Below are positions 55,816-64,000 of a stretch of DNA of 64,000 nt, in pieces. The DNA is from Burkholderiales bacterium (GTDB lineage Bacteria; Pseudomonadota; Gammaproteobacteria; Burkholderiales; JAEUOS01). The first letter of the stretch is position 1. Each line of letters opens with the position of its first letter. Location: positions 45,364-109,363 of the forward strand of contig CANJDH010000002.1 of assembly GCA_947473125.1 (NCBI GenBank), in the 5' to 3' direction. The translations under genes and the position numbers were made by a program. The notes beneath the pieces were generated by a model. The model was not told the DNA's origin. It searched no databases and saw only the letters and a program-made list of their open reading frames with translations.

Positions 55816-56156
55816 GGTCGTCTCCAGGGCGGGGTGTCGTGGCATTGCCTGGCATGGATTTTAGCGGCTCTGGCACATCGCCGGCTGGTGCCGCGAGACG
55901 CACGACAAAATCGCCGCGGCGCCGGCTGGAGAGGCCCTGTTCATGCACCTTCCGGCCCCTTTCCCTTGGAAACCGTTGGTGCAAGCGGATCGCCAGCGCG
56001 CTGCATTGATGCAGGAATTGGTCAAGCCCCCAAATTGCGACGCAAACGTGCGGCAATTCAGGGCATGCAACGAGGCGAATGCGTCCTAGGATGCCTTCAC
56101 ATCCAGCGCAATGGACTCTTTGATGGATGCGAACCGGTCAACAGGAGAACATCACC
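55816..56156. other. Intergenic region between divergent genes, with a repeat copy
   Basis: This 341-base stretch separates the dioxygenase gene from a small plus-strand gene. It contains one copy of the dispersed repeat (55968-55983) and presumably promoters for both sides, but no convincing -35/-10 pair, operator or terminator was found. Short open frames on both strands have no ribosome site or family similarity. Confidence 0.6.
55968..55983 (+). repeat. Dispersed repeat, copy upstream of the dioxygenase operon
   Basis: GGAAACCGTTGGTGCA is identical over 16 bases to 26700-26715 and shares the AAACCGTTGGTG core with 40393-40410. Confidence 0.6.
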
Positions 56157-56459
56157 ATGGTTACCGCCTATACGAAGATGCTGCTCGGCATGCTGCAAAA
56201 CCGCATCGAAGCCCGCATGGGGCAAATGATCGACACCGACCGCATTCTCACGGATGCCGTGTACGCCAGCGCCGTGTTGTCGCTCTCGCGCGGCACGCTC
56301 AACGGCGAAATCCGCCTGCTCGCCCTGCTGTTGTGGCCGCTGGTGGGCCACAGCCTTGAAACAGCCGGAAACCGGCGCCTGCACGGTTGCCCACCCACCA
56401 CCGGCAAGCCGCCGCGTTCGGCACGCATCATCGCTTTCCCCAGGCCAACATTCGCCTGA
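56157..56459 (+). CDS. Small hypothetical protein with strong ribosome site
   Basis: A 100-residue frame begins at ATG 56157, behind CAGGAGAAC. It encodes MVTAYTKMLLGMLQNRIEAR, a possible amphipathic or membrane helix around residues 50-65 (RLLALLLWPLVGHSL), and a Pro/Arg-rich C-terminus (PPTTGKPPRSARIIAFP). I recognise no family. The strong ribosome site supports translation. It is convergent with rpe, with 46 bases between the stops. Confidence 0.55.
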   Translation: MVTAYTKMLLGMLQNRIEARMGQMIDTDRILTDAVYASAVLSLSRGTLNGEIRLLALLLWPLVGHSLETAGNRRLHGCPPTTGKPPRSARIIAFPRPTFA

Positions 56460-56505
56460 ACCTGACTGCGCTGCCTCGGTAGCGCCGCTGGAAAACGCGG
56501 CGCGG

Positions 56506-57195
56506 CTAGGGCCGCGCTATCTCCTCGCGCATCGCGTCGATCACAGCTTTGTAGTCCGTCTGGCCAAAAATCGCCGAGCCGGCCACGAAAGTGTCAGCGC
56601 CGGCTTGGGCGATTGACCGGATATTGTCGGCCTTGACGCCGCCATCGACTTCAAGCCAGATGTCCTGACCACCCTTGGTTTTATGCGCGTCGATGCGCGC
56701 CCGTACTGCCTTCAACTTGTTGAGTGCCTCGGCAATGAACTTCTGACCGCCAAACCCGGGGTTGACCGACATGATCAGGACCAGGTCGAGTTTGTCCATC
56801 ACGTGGTCGAGGTAATGCAGCGGCGTCCCGGGGTTCAACACCAGACCTGCTTTGCAACCCGATTCCCGAATCAAGCCGAGTGTGCGGTCCACATGCGCGG
56901 ACGCCTCAGGATGAAAGCTGATGATGTCAGCCCCCGCCTTGGCGAAGTCGGGCACGATCCGATCAACCGGCGACACCATCAGGTGCACGTCAATCGGCGC
57001 CGGTTTGCCATCCTTCAGAGCGTGCGGCTTGACCGCCTCGCAGATCATCGGTCCGAAGGTCAGGTTCGGTACGTAATGGTTGTCCATCACGTCAAAGTGG
57101 ATCACGTCGGCGCCCGCCGCGAGCACACTGCGCACTTCTTCGCCGAGGCGTGCGAAATCGGCTGACAAGATCGAGGGGGCGATACGGTAGGTCAC
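56506..57195 (-). CDS. rpe: Ribulose-phosphate 3-epimerase
   Basis: The 229-residue TIM barrel contains [37 protein letters not shown] and [17 protein letters not shown], with [12 protein letters not shown] near the end. It interconverts ribulose 5-phosphate and xylulose 5-phosphate. The start is set at the GTG 57195-57193 with AAGGTG ahead of it, which gives the family's usual N-terminus; ATGs at 57228 and 57243 would add an unconserved extension. It is divergent from the FGGY kinase gene. Confidence 0.94.
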   Translation of the reverse strand: MTYRIAPSILSADFARLGEEVRSVLAAGADVIHFDVMDNHYVPNLTFGPMICEAVKPHALKDGKPAPIDVHLMVSPVDRIVPDFAKAGADIISFHPEASAHVDRTLGLIRESGCKAGLVLNPGTPLHYLDHVMDKLDLVLIMSVNPGFGGQKFIAEALNKLKAVRARIDAHKTKGGQDIWLEVDGGVKADNIRSIAQAGADTFVAGSAIFGQTDYKAVIDAMREEIARP

Positions 57196-57260
57196 TGGTG
57201 CCACCTTAGAATGTAGGACTGACAGCATTTTACCGCCCCCCAATACACGCCCCCTCCACC

Positions 57261-58811
57261 ATGCTCATCGCCGCCGTCGATATCGGCACGTCCAGCACGC
57301 GTGCCCTGTTGTTTGAAGATGCCCATTTCACCGGGCAGTCGGCTGCCGTCGAGTACACGCTCAAATGCCCGGAGCCGGGGGCGGCCGAGCTCGACGCCAT
57401 GGAGGTGATGAACGCAGTCGTCGAATGCATCGCCGCCCTGGCGCTGGCCGCCAACGGCACCATTGCGTGCGTGGCGCTATCGTCCGCAATGCACAGCATG
57501 CTCGCAGTGGACAAGAACGGCACGCCCCTGACCCCCGTCTTCACCTGGGCTGACAACCGCGCCGCCGTTGTTCAACCGCGACTACAGGAATGGCTCCCAC
57601 CAACGGTTTCGCAGCATGCTCTGTATCTTGAGACCGGCGTACCGATCCACCCCATGTCGCCGCTGTTGAAGTTGGTCTGGCTCCGGCAAACCCGGCCCGG
57701 GGTATTTCAGCAGGCCGACAAATTCGTGTCGATCAAGGAATTCGTGTGTCACCAGTTGTTCGGGCGCTGGTTGGTAGATGACTCGATTGCGTCGGCCAGC
57801 GGCTTGTACAGTCTGACAAAGCATGACTGGTGTGGTGCTGCTCTGGCAACAGCTGGCGTGGCGCGCACACAGGTGTCGGCGCTTGCGGCACCGGAAACGA
57901 TATTGCGCGGCTTGAGCTCCGGCTACGCTGCCGCCACGGGGCTGGCTGCCGGCACGCCTTTCGTGCTGGGCGCATCCGACGGCTGCCTCGCCAACCTTGG
58001 CGCCGGCCTGCTTGCCACAGGGCGGACGACAAACCGTGCGCGGCGAGCCGTGCTGACCATTGGTACCAGCGGCGCCTTACGCATGGCAGTTGCAAAGCCC
58101 GCGACCGATGCTGCCATGCGTACTTTTTGCTACGCGTTGTCGCAGGATGAATTCGTGATCGGCGGTGCGACCAACGGCGGCGGGCTGCCGTTGCGGTGGC
58201 TGCGCGACAATTTCCCGCAACTGCGCACGGGCATTGCCCACGACGACGCCTACGCAGCGCTCGCGCAACTTGCGCAGCAAGCCCCGGCGGGCGCCGGCGG
58301 TCTGTTGTTTCATCCCTATTTGGCCGGTGAGCGCGCCCCCCTGTGGAATGCCGACGCGCGCGCATCATTCATCGGCCTCAACTTCAGCCATGGCCCCGCA
58401 CATCTGGCACGTGCCGTGATGGAGGGGGGGCTATTCAATCTCGCGATGATCCTGGAGGTACTCGAGGAGCTTGCGGGTGGCCCGGTCGACGAGTTGATCA
58501 CGGGCGGCGGTTTTGCACGCTCACCCTTCTGGCTGCAGATGGCAGCCGACCTGTTCGGCCGCCCGCTCGCGGTTGCCCAAAACACCGAGACCACCGCGCA
58601 GGGCGCCGCATTGCTGGCGCTCAAGGCCATGGGCCGCGTGGCATCCCTTGGCGAAGCCGTCACCCAGCTACCGGCAACCGGCAAACGCATTGCTCCCGAC
58701 CCGGCCACGCATTCACGTTATGCGCGACTCAAACCCATCTTCAATGGCATCCCTGCTACACTCGCGCCCTTTCATTCAAAACTGGCTGCATTTCAGAGGG
58801 AAAACCCCTGA
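57261..58811 (+). CDS. FGGY-family carbohydrate kinase (gluconokinase-like)
   Basis: The 516-residue actin-like kinase has the ATP-binding phosphate-1 loop [22 protein letters not shown], the catalytic region [14 protein letters not shown] and a C-terminal [37 protein letters not shown] is typical of FGGY gluconokinases. Phosphorylation of gluconate to 6-phosphogluconate would fit the divergent rpe gene and the aldolase cluster at 37-40 kb; xylulose is a weaker alternative. A 17-base copy of the dispersed repeat (57593-57609) lies inside the gene, encoding LPPTV. Confidence 0.85.
   Translation: MLIAAVDIGTSSTRALLFEDAHFTGQSAAVEYTLKCPEPGAAELDAMEVMNAVVECIAALALAANGTIACVALSSAMHSMLAVDKNGTPLTPVFTWADNRAAVVQPRLQEWLPPTVSQHALYLETGVPIHPMSPLLKLVWLRQTRPGVFQQADKFVSIKEFVCHQLFGRWLVDDSIASASGLYSLTKHDWCGAALATAGVARTQVSALAAPETILRGLSSGYAAATGLAAGTPFVLGASDGCLANLGAGLLATGRTTNRARRAVLTIGTSGALRMAVAKPATDAAMRTFCYALSQDEFVIGGATNGGGLPLRWLRDNFPQLRTGIAHDDAYAALAQLAQQAPAGAGGLLFHPYLAGERAPLWNADARASFIGLNFSHGPAHLARAVMEGGLFNLAMILEVLEELAGGPVDELITGGGFARSPFWLQMAADLFGRPLAVAQNTETTAQGAALLALKAMGRVASLGEAVTQLPATGKRIAPDPATHSRYARLKPIFNGIPATLAPFHSKLAAFQRENP
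57593..57609 (-). repeat. Dispersed repeat, copy inside the FGGY kinase gene
   Basis: GCTCCCACCAACGGTTT on the plus strand equals the reverse complement of 40394-40410 over 17 bases and matches 36663-36678 over 16. It encodes an in-frame LPPTV stretch just before the conserved [12 protein letters not shown] segment. Confidence 0.65.
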
Positions 58812-58832
58812 CATGCCCTGCCTCTTGATGCC

Positions 58833-59681
58833 ATGACGGCACAGATCATCGACGGTGCCGCGCTGGCCAGATCGCTCCGGACCGGGTTCAAGCAGCGCGC
58901 CGAATCACTCGCGGCACGCGGTCATCGGCCCGGCCTGGCGGTGATCATTGTGGGTGAAAATCCGGCGTCCAAGGTGTATGTGCGCAACAAGCTCAAAGCG
59001 TGCGAAGAGGCCGGGTTTCATTCGCTGCTCATCGAGCGGCCGGCCGGCATCTCGCAGACTGATCTGCTGACGCTGCTTGCAGGCCTCAATGCGGATGACG
59101 CCATACACGGTGTACTGGTGCAACTGCCTCTGCCCGCGCACATTGATGCCCATCGGGTCATCGAAGCGATTGATCCGGCCAAGGATGTGGACGGCTTTCA
59201 TGTCGCGAATGCCGGCGCACTCATGACCGGACTGCCGGCATTTCCTCCCTGCACCCCCGCAGGGGTGATGGAAATGCTCAAGTCGGCTGGCATCAGCCCC
59301 GAGGGGCGGCACGCGGTGGTCATGGGCCGCTCCAACATCGTCGGCAAGCCGATGGCAATGCTGCTCTTGCAAGCGGGGGCAACCGTCACCATCTGTCATT
59401 CCAAGACGGTTGACCTGGGCGCGATCACCCGGCAGGCAGACATCCTGGTGGCGGCCGTGGGGCGCACCAAACTAGTAACCCCCAATATGGTCAAACGCGG
59501 CGCTTGCGTGATTGACGTCGGCATGAATCGGGATGCGAACGGAAAACTCTGTGGCGACGTGGATTTTGCCGGCGTGGCCGACGTAGCCGGCTGGATCACC
59601 CCTGTGCCGGGCGGCGTCGGGCCGATGACCATCGCCATGCTGTTGTCGAACACCTTGAAATCTGCGGAGTCACACGTTTGA
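58833..59681 (+). CDS. folD: Methylenetetrahydrofolate dehydrogenase / cyclohydrolase
   Basis: The 282-residue bifunctional enzyme has the catalytic lysine region [18 protein letters not shown], the [10 protein letters not shown] segment, the NADP region [18 protein letters not shown] and C-terminal [15 protein letters not shown]. It interconverts methylene-, methenyl- and formyl-tetrahydrofolate. It lies 21 bases after the kinase gene and its TGA overlaps the start of the peptidase gene. Confidence 0.96.
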   Translation: MTAQIIDGAALARSLRTGFKQRAESLAARGHRPGLAVIIVGENPASKVYVRNKLKACEEAGFHSLLIERPAGISQTDLLTLLAGLNADDAIHGVLVQLPLPAHIDAHRVIEAIDPAKDVDGFHVANAGALMTGLPAFPPCTPAGVMEMLKSAGISPEGRHAVVMGRSNIVGKPMAMLLLQAGATVTICHSKTVDLGAITRQADILVAAVGRTKLVTPNMVKRGACVIDVGMNRDANGKLCGDVDFAGVADVAGWITPVPGGVGPMTIAMLLSNTLKSAESHV

Positions 59682-61747
59682 TGAGTCACACTGCAACGAA
59701 CCCACTGCTTGATTTATCCGGCCTGCCACGCTTTGCCGAAATCCTGCCGGAGCATGTCGCTCCGGCAATCGACCAATTGATCCTCGAATGTCGGACTGCC
59801 GTCGAATCGGCCGTCGCGTCCGCCGGCAACGGATGGGACGATTTCGTCGCTCCTCTCGAGGACATCAATGAGCGACTGTCGCGGGCGTGGGGAGTAGTGA
59901 GCCATTTGCACGCAGTGATCGACAGTCCGGCCATGCGCGACGCGTATAACGCCAGCCTGCCCAAGGTCACAGAATATTGGACCGACCTGGGACAAAACCT
60001 CGCCCTATTCAATAAATACCGTGCGTTGAATGACGGCCCCCAATTCGCCGGCCTTTCCAGCGCCCGCAAGAAAATCATCGAAAACGAATTGCGCGACTTT
60101 CGCCTGTCGGGTGCCGAGTTACCGGACGACAAGAAAACCCGCTTCAAGGCGATTGCCGAGGAGCAATCCATGCAAGGGTCGCGGTTCTCGGAAAACATCC
60201 TCGACGCCACCAATGCTTTTTCCCTCATCTTCGACGACCAGGCACGCCTCGCCGGATTGCCGACCGACGTCAAGGACGCCGCGCGCGAGGCGGCTGAAAA
60301 GGACGGGAAATCCGGCTGGAAGCTGACCCTGCACGCACCGTCCTATCTGCCGGTACTGCAGTATGCCGACGATCGCTCCTTGCGCGAGACCATTTACAAG
60401 GCCAACGTCACCCGTGCCTCCGAGTTCGGTGAGCCGAAGTTCGACAATACGTCGCTGATCGACACCATCATCGCATTGCGGGCCGAAGAAGCGACGCTGC
60501 TCGGCTTGGGCAGTTACGCGCAAGTGTCGCTGATCCCGAAGATGGCCGACAGCCCGGCACAAGTCCTCGACTTCCTCAATGACCTCGCCAGCCGCGCGCG
60601 CCCGTTTGCCGAGCGCGATTACGCCGAACTGCAAGCATTCGCGAAAGCAAACCTTGGTCTCGACACTCTCGAAGCATGGGACATGATGTACGCCTCTGAG
60701 AAGCTCAGGGAGCAGCGCTACGCCTTTTCCGACCAGGAGCTAAAGGAGTACTTTCCCGAACCCAAGGTGCTGGCGGGCTTGTTCAGGGTAGTCGAGACCA
60801 TTTTCAACGTACGGATTGCCGCAGACGTCGGCCTGAGCCCGCCGTATGCCTGGCATGAGGACGTAGGCGGCTATCGCATCGAATCCGTTGACGGAGATCT
60901 GATCGGGCAGTTCTACCTCGACCTGTACGCGCGCGAGACCAAGCGCGGCGGCGCCTGGATGGACGACGCCATTACGCGTCGCCGCAAGGCCGACCGCGTC
61001 CAGACCCCGGTCACTTACCTCACCTGCAATTTCGCCCGCGGGGTTGGCGAAGTCAACGGCCATAAACGCCCGGCGCTCTTTACCCACGATGACGTGATCA
61101 CCCTGTTCCACGAGTTCGGTCACGGGTTGCACCACATGCTGACCCGGGTGGATGATTTGGGGGTCTCCGGCATCAATGGCGTCGAATGGGATGCCGTTGA
61201 ATTGCCTAGCCAGTTCATGGAAAATTTTTGCTGGGAATGGGATGTCCTAAAGCACATGACCGCGCACGTCGATACCGGGCAACCGCTGTCCCGTGCCCTG
61301 TTTAACAAAATGCTCGCTGCCAAGAACTTTCAGGCCGGCATGCAAACGGTACGGCAGGTCGAATACTCGTTGTTCGACATGCACCTGCACGCCGACTTCG
61401 ACCCCTCCCGGAAGACTCCGCTGCAACTACTCGAAGACATCCGGCGGCGCGTCGCCGTGGCGCTGCCACCAGCCTACAACCGTTTTCCCAACAACTTTTC
61501 GCACATCTTTGCCGGAGGCTATGCCGCGGGCTATTACAGTTACAAGTGGGCAGAAGTACTCTCGGCCGACGCCTACAGCGCGTTCGAGGAAGAGGGCGTG
61601 CTGTCGCCAGCGGCAGGCGCGCGCTTTCACAATGAAGTACTCGCGGTCGGCGGCAGCCGGTCGGCCGCAGAGAGTTTCCGCGCTTTCCGGGGACGCGACC
61701 CCACTATTGACGCACTGCTCAGGCATAGTGGTATGATTGCAGCGTAA
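59681..61747 (+). CDS. prlC: Oligopeptidase A (M3 family metallopeptidase)
   Basis: The protein (688 residues) has the zinc motif FHEFGHGLHHML (HExxH near residue 477) and the downstream Glu in the GVEWDAVELPSQFMENF region. The M3 signatures HLHADFDPS and GYAAGYYSYKWAEVLSADAY are also present. It degrades peptides, including signal-peptide fragments, in the cytoplasm. The start is set at ATG 59681, overlapping the folD stop by one base; the in-frame TTG just before it is less likely. Confidence 0.95.
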   Translation: MSHTATNPLLDLSGLPRFAEILPEHVAPAIDQLILECRTAVESAVASAGNGWDDFVAPLEDINERLSRAWGVVSHLHAVIDSPAMRDAYNASLPKVTEYWTDLGQNLALFNKYRALNDGPQFAGLSSARKKIIENELRDFRLSGAELPDDKKTRFKAIAEEQSMQGSRFSENILDATNAFSLIFDDQARLAGLPTDVKDAAREAAEKDGKSGWKLTLHAPSYLPVLQYADDRSLRETIYKANVTRASEFGEPKFDNTSLIDTIIALRAEEATLLGLGSYAQVSLIPKMADSPAQVLDFLNDLASRARPFAERDYAELQAFAKANLGLDTLEAWDMMYASEKLREQRYAFSDQELKEYFPEPKVLAGLFRVVETIFNVRIAADVGLSPPYAWHEDVGGYRIESVDGDLIGQFYLDLYARETKRGGAWMDDAITRRRKADRVQTPVTYLTCNFARGVGEVNGHKRPALFTHDDVITLFHEFGHGLHHMLTRVDDLGVSGINGVEWDAVELPSQFMENFCWEWDVLKHMTAHVDTGQPLSRALFNKMLAAKNFQAGMQTVRQVEYSLFDMHLHADFDPSRKTPLQLLEDIRRRVAVALPPAYNRFPNNFSHIFAGGYAAGYYSYKWAEVLSADAYSAFEEEGVLSPAAGARFHNEVLAVGGSRSAAESFRAFRGRDPTIDALLRHSGMIAA

Positions 61748-61772
61748 CATCTTGATTCTTAAGGAGGCCAAG

Positions 61773-62405
61773 ATGATTGTTCGAAGCATGTTGTTCGCCA
61801 TCACCTGTCTCGCCGCTTCTGCTGCGTGGGGGCAATACAAGTATGTGGGTCCTGACGGCAGAGTCGTATACAGCGACACGCCGCCGCCCGCCAGCGTCAA
61901 GGGCGTGCAAAAAAAGCCCGTCGCGACTGGGACCCCCGAGGCATCGGGAGGCGCCAATTTGCCGTACGCGCTGCAGCAGTCTTCACGCAATTTTCCGGTG
62001 ACGCTGTACACGGCTGCCAATTGCGGCGGGTGCGATTCCGGCCGGGCGTACCTGACCAAGCGGGGCATTCCATTCACCGAGAAAAGCGTGAAATCCAACG
62101 AAGACATTGAGGCACTCAAGCAACTCACCGGGTCAACGTCGATTCCGGTATTGCTGGTCGGCAGCACGAAGCTGGCCGGGTATGAGTCGGGGGCTTGGGG
62201 CGAATCGTTGGATGCGGCGGGTTACCCAGCGACCAGTCAGTTGCCGCCAGGATATAAACCGCCTGCCGCGACGTCGGCGGCCCCCGACAAGCCGGCCCCT
62301 ACGGCACAAGCCCAGCCCAAGCCGGAAGCTGCCGCCCCCCCCGCACCGCCCCCCCCTTCGCCCGCGAACGGCGGCAGCCGGCCAGAATGGTTCAAGGGCT
62401 TTTGA
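61773..62405 (+). CDS. Exported DUF4124 and glutaredoxin-like domain protein
   Basis: The protein (210 residues from ATG 61773, behind AAGGAGG) has a signal peptide (about 1-20), a DUF4124 segment YKYVGPDGRVVYSDTPPP (22-39) and a glutaredoxin-like domain (about 74-150) with the redox pair CGGC at 84-87. A Pro/Ala/Lys-rich tail ends the protein. It is likely to be a periplasmic thiol-disulfide protein. The role is unknown. A strong terminator follows 19 bases after the stop. Confidence 0.84.
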   Translation: MIVRSMLFAITCLAASAAWGQYKYVGPDGRVVYSDTPPPASVKGVQKKPVATGTPEASGGANLPYALQQSSRNFPVTLYTAANCGGCDSGRAYLTKRGIPFTEKSVKSNEDIEALKQLTGSTSIPVLLVGSTKLAGYESGAWGESLDAAGYPATSQLPPGYKPPAATSAAPDKPAPTAQAQPKPEAAAPPAPPPPSPANGGSRPEWFKGF

Positions 62406-62424
62406 TTTGCAACCTGTCATTTTG

Positions 62425-62460
62425 AAAAAGCCGCTCGGCTGAGCGGCTTTTTTTATTTTT
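62425..62460 (+). terminator. Intrinsic terminator before xth
   Basis: GCCGCTC (62430-62436) and GAGCGGC (62441-62447) form a stem with a four-base loop, preceded by AAAAA and followed by TTTTTTTATTTTT. It ends 12 bases before the xth start codon. Confidence 0.95.
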
Positions 62461-62472
62461 CTCACGCCTGCC

Positions 62473-63240
62473 ATGCGCCTCGCCACCTGGAACGTCAATT
62501 CCCTCAAGGTCCGTCTGCCCCACGTGCTAGACTGGCTCACGACGGCAGAATGCGATGTGCTGTGCCTGCAGGAAACCAAGTTGACCGATGACAAGTTTCC
62601 GGTTGACGCACTCCGGGCGGCCGGATACGTCGCCGCCTTTAGCGGGCAAAAAACCTACAACGGCGTGGCGATCCTGTCGCGTCTGCCGATCGAATCGGTG
62701 GTGATCGACATTCCCAACTACCCCGATCCGCAAAAGCGCGTCATCGCGGCCAGCATCGGCGGCATCCGGGTGGTGTGCGCCTATGTGCCAAATGGTCAAA
62801 GCCTTGATTCAGACAAATACCTGTACAAGCTAGGCTGGCTCGATGCCTTGCAGGCGTACATGCGCGACCTGTGTTCAATCCATGCACAGGTTGTACTGCT
62901 GGGCGACTACAACATTGCGCCAGAAGACCGTGACGTGCACGACCCGGCAGTTTGGGAGGGGCAGGTCCTGGTGAGTCCCGCTGAGCGCGCGCACTTCAAA
63001 GCGCTGCTCGATCAAGGATTCAAGGACTGTTTTCGTCTGTTCGACCAGCCCGATAAAACGTTTTCATGGTGGGATTACCGCATGCTGGGATTTCGCCGAA
63101 ACGCGGGATTGCGCATCGACCATATCCTTGCCAGCCCCGCACTGGCAGCCGCCTGCCGCGCCTGCGTCATCGATAATGCACCGCGGAAACGAGAACAACC
63201 TTCGGATCACACCCCGGTGATCGCCGACTTTTCGGCCTAG
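62473..63240 (+). CDS. xth: Exodeoxyribonuclease III
   Basis: The 255-residue protein begins MRLATWNVNSLKVRLPHVLD and contains LCLQETKLTDDKFP, LLGDYNIAPEDRDVHDP and a C-terminal SDHTPVIADFS, the metal and catalytic motifs of the exonuclease III family. It cleaves abasic sites and removes 3' blocks in base excision repair. It starts just after a strong terminator, so its promoter must overlap that T-rich region or transcription reads through. Confidence 0.95.
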   Translation: MRLATWNVNSLKVRLPHVLDWLTTAECDVLCLQETKLTDDKFPVDALRAAGYVAAFSGQKTYNGVAILSRLPIESVVIDIPNYPDPQKRVIAASIGGIRVVCAYVPNGQSLDSDKYLYKLGWLDALQAYMRDLCSIHAQVVLLGDYNIAPEDRDVHDPAVWEGQVLVSPAERAHFKALLDQGFKDCFRLFDQPDKTFSWWDYRMLGFRRNAGLRIDHILASPALAAACRACVIDNAPRKREQPSDHTPVIADFSA

Positions 63241-63287
63241 AGAGTCCGCAGGCCCCGAGTTCGACGGGTGGTGCGCAATCAGGATAA

Positions 63288-63307
63288 CGGCGCCGATAGC
63301 AGCGCCG
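63288..63307. other. Possible hairpin between xth and fccB
   Basis: CGGCGC (63288-63293) and GCGCCG (63302-63307) can pair around an eight-base loop in the 89-base gap between converging genes. There is no T run on either side, so a terminator role is only possible. Confidence 0.3.
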
Positions 63308-63329
63308 GTGCAACACGGCTCCGCTGCCG

Positions 63330-64000
63330 TCAGCCGAGCATATCGCTCCAGATGTTGCGTGCCCAGGCGTGCCCGTAATTGCCTTCCAGTTCGCTCGGTG
63401 CCGCCGACAACCCGCCGGACCCCGGTACGGTCTTCATGGTCTTGTCCTTGGCGTCATAGGTGTGGACGCTGGAGACGTGAACGACATTCTTGTCATCCAC
63501 AAACGAATAGCACGTATTCGCCATCATCGGTGTCTGGCTAGGCGTGCGGCCGTTCATCAATTCAACAATCGCAGCCGCCGCCACCTTGCCGTGCTGGTTA
63601 GCCATGTGTCCGGACTTGGGCATGGCCGGCGCCGACAGCGTGGCATCGCCCAGGACATGGATGCCAGGTTGCGCGATCGACTCCATGGTCAGCCAGTCCA
63701 CGCTGCACCATCGGTTGTTGGCATTGATCAGGCCCGCCTGTTGCGCGATGTCCCCTGCACGCTGCGGTGGGATGATGTTCAGCACGTCGCCCCTGATTTT
63801 GTCATCGAGCGTGGTGATCGCCGTCAGGTTGGCCGCATCGACGGCATTTACCTCCATGTTGTTTCGATATTCGACGATCCCCTTGTACTGCCCGTTCCAC
63901 TGCGCCTTGAACAAACCGGCTTTCGACACCACGTCCTCATTGGCATCGAGAATCAGGACTTTGGATTTTGGTTTCCGTGTCTTGAAGTAGTGGGCCACCA
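63330..64000 (-). CDS. fccB: Flavocytochrome c sulfide dehydrogenase, flavoprotein subunit (partial, 5' end cut)
   Basis: The frame is open to the right edge and ends at TGA 63332-63330, giving the last 223 residues. It contains an FAD-binding region with GIHVLGDATLSAPAMPKSGH and the C-terminal flavocytochrome c-binding domain with NTCYSFVDDKNVVHVSSVHT. The Cys of NTCYSF may be the redox Cys. FccB, or the related SoxF, oxidises sulfide in the periplasm with a cytochrome subunit. The N-terminal half and any fccA gene lie outside the window. Confidence 0.88.
   Translation of the reverse strand, partial: VAHYFKTRKPKSKVLILDANEDVVSKAGLFKAQWNGQYKGIVEYRNNMEVNAVDAANLTAITTLDDKIRGDVLNIIPPQRAGDIAQQAGLINANNRWCSVDWLTMESIAQPGIHVLGDATLSAPAMPKSGHMANQHGKVAAAAIVELMNGRTPSQTPMMANTCYSFVDDKNVVHVSSVHTYDAKDKTMKTVPGSGGLSAAPSELEGNYGHAWARNIWSDMLG

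Overview
The window is 64 kb of GC-rich bacterial chromosome, gene-dense and with almost no mobile DNA. Gene content and order point to a betaproteobacterium, probably Burkholderiales or a relative. The main clues are priB between rpsF and rpsR, the leuC-leuD-leuB-asd-fimV-truA-trpF-trpB-trpA-accD block, the folC-SPOR-cvpA-purF-metZ block, and a ccoNOQP cbb3 oxidase. This is inferred from family knowledge, not from a database search. A flavocytochrome c sulfide dehydrogenase gene cut by the right edge and the high-affinity oxidase suggest a facultative or microaerobic respirer able to oxidise reduced sulfur.

Layout. 1-8.2 kb (minus strand): cbb3 oxidase genes ccoN-O-Q-P-G-fixH and the assembly genes ccoI-ccoS. 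Each of the two transcripts has an FNR/ANR-type box at class II spacing. The N-terminal metal-binding module usually fused to CcoI is here a separate overlapping ORF. 8.3-11 kb: a PatZ-like acyl-CoA synthetase/acetyltransferase. 11-15.1 kb (minus): rpsF-priB-rpsR-rplI, dnaB and a FecR-domain protein. 15.3-19.3 kb: grpE-dnaK-dnaJ with two sigma-32-like promoters and a bidirectional terminator. 19.3-21.3 kb: an Mpo1-like membrane protein and cysS. 21.6-26.7 kb: a TPR/NTF2-like protein, an L,D-transpeptidase with a related C-terminal domain, two cyclophilins, lpxH and a 3-hydroxyacyl-CoA dehydrogenase. 26.8-35.2 kb (minus): metZ behind a SAM-II-type riboswitch, purF, cvpA, a SPOR protein, folC, a metallo-beta-lactamase-fold hydrolase, purD and yebC. 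35.3-40.4 kb: a HerA-like ATPase and a hexonate catabolic set (SDR, KDPG aldolase, KDG kinase, KDGal kinase). 40.5-52.7 kb (minus): accD, trpABF, truA, fimV, asd and leuBDC. 52.8-55.8 kb (minus): an uncharacterised coupled trio (HAD, SAF oxidoreductase, phytanoyl-CoA dioxygenase). 56-63.2 kb: a small hypothetical gene, rpe, an FGGY kinase, folD, oligopeptidase A, a glutaredoxin-like periplasmic protein and xth. 63.3-64 kb: fccB (partial).

Most notable signals. (1) A SAM-II-like aptamer, antiterminator and terminator upstream of metZ; a 10-nt segment of the aptamer loop is perfectly complementary to the terminator. (2) A small dispersed repeat with core AACCGTTGGT: six copies on both strands, two of them forming a 62-bp inverted-repeat element inside the HerA-like gene and one inside the kinase gene. 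(3) The split CcoI. (4) An SDR with the catalytic Tyr and Lys replaced by Ser and Arg. (5) The HAD-SAF-dioxygenase cassette of unknown pathway. No CRISPR array, prophage, insertion sequence, tRNA or rRNA was seen.
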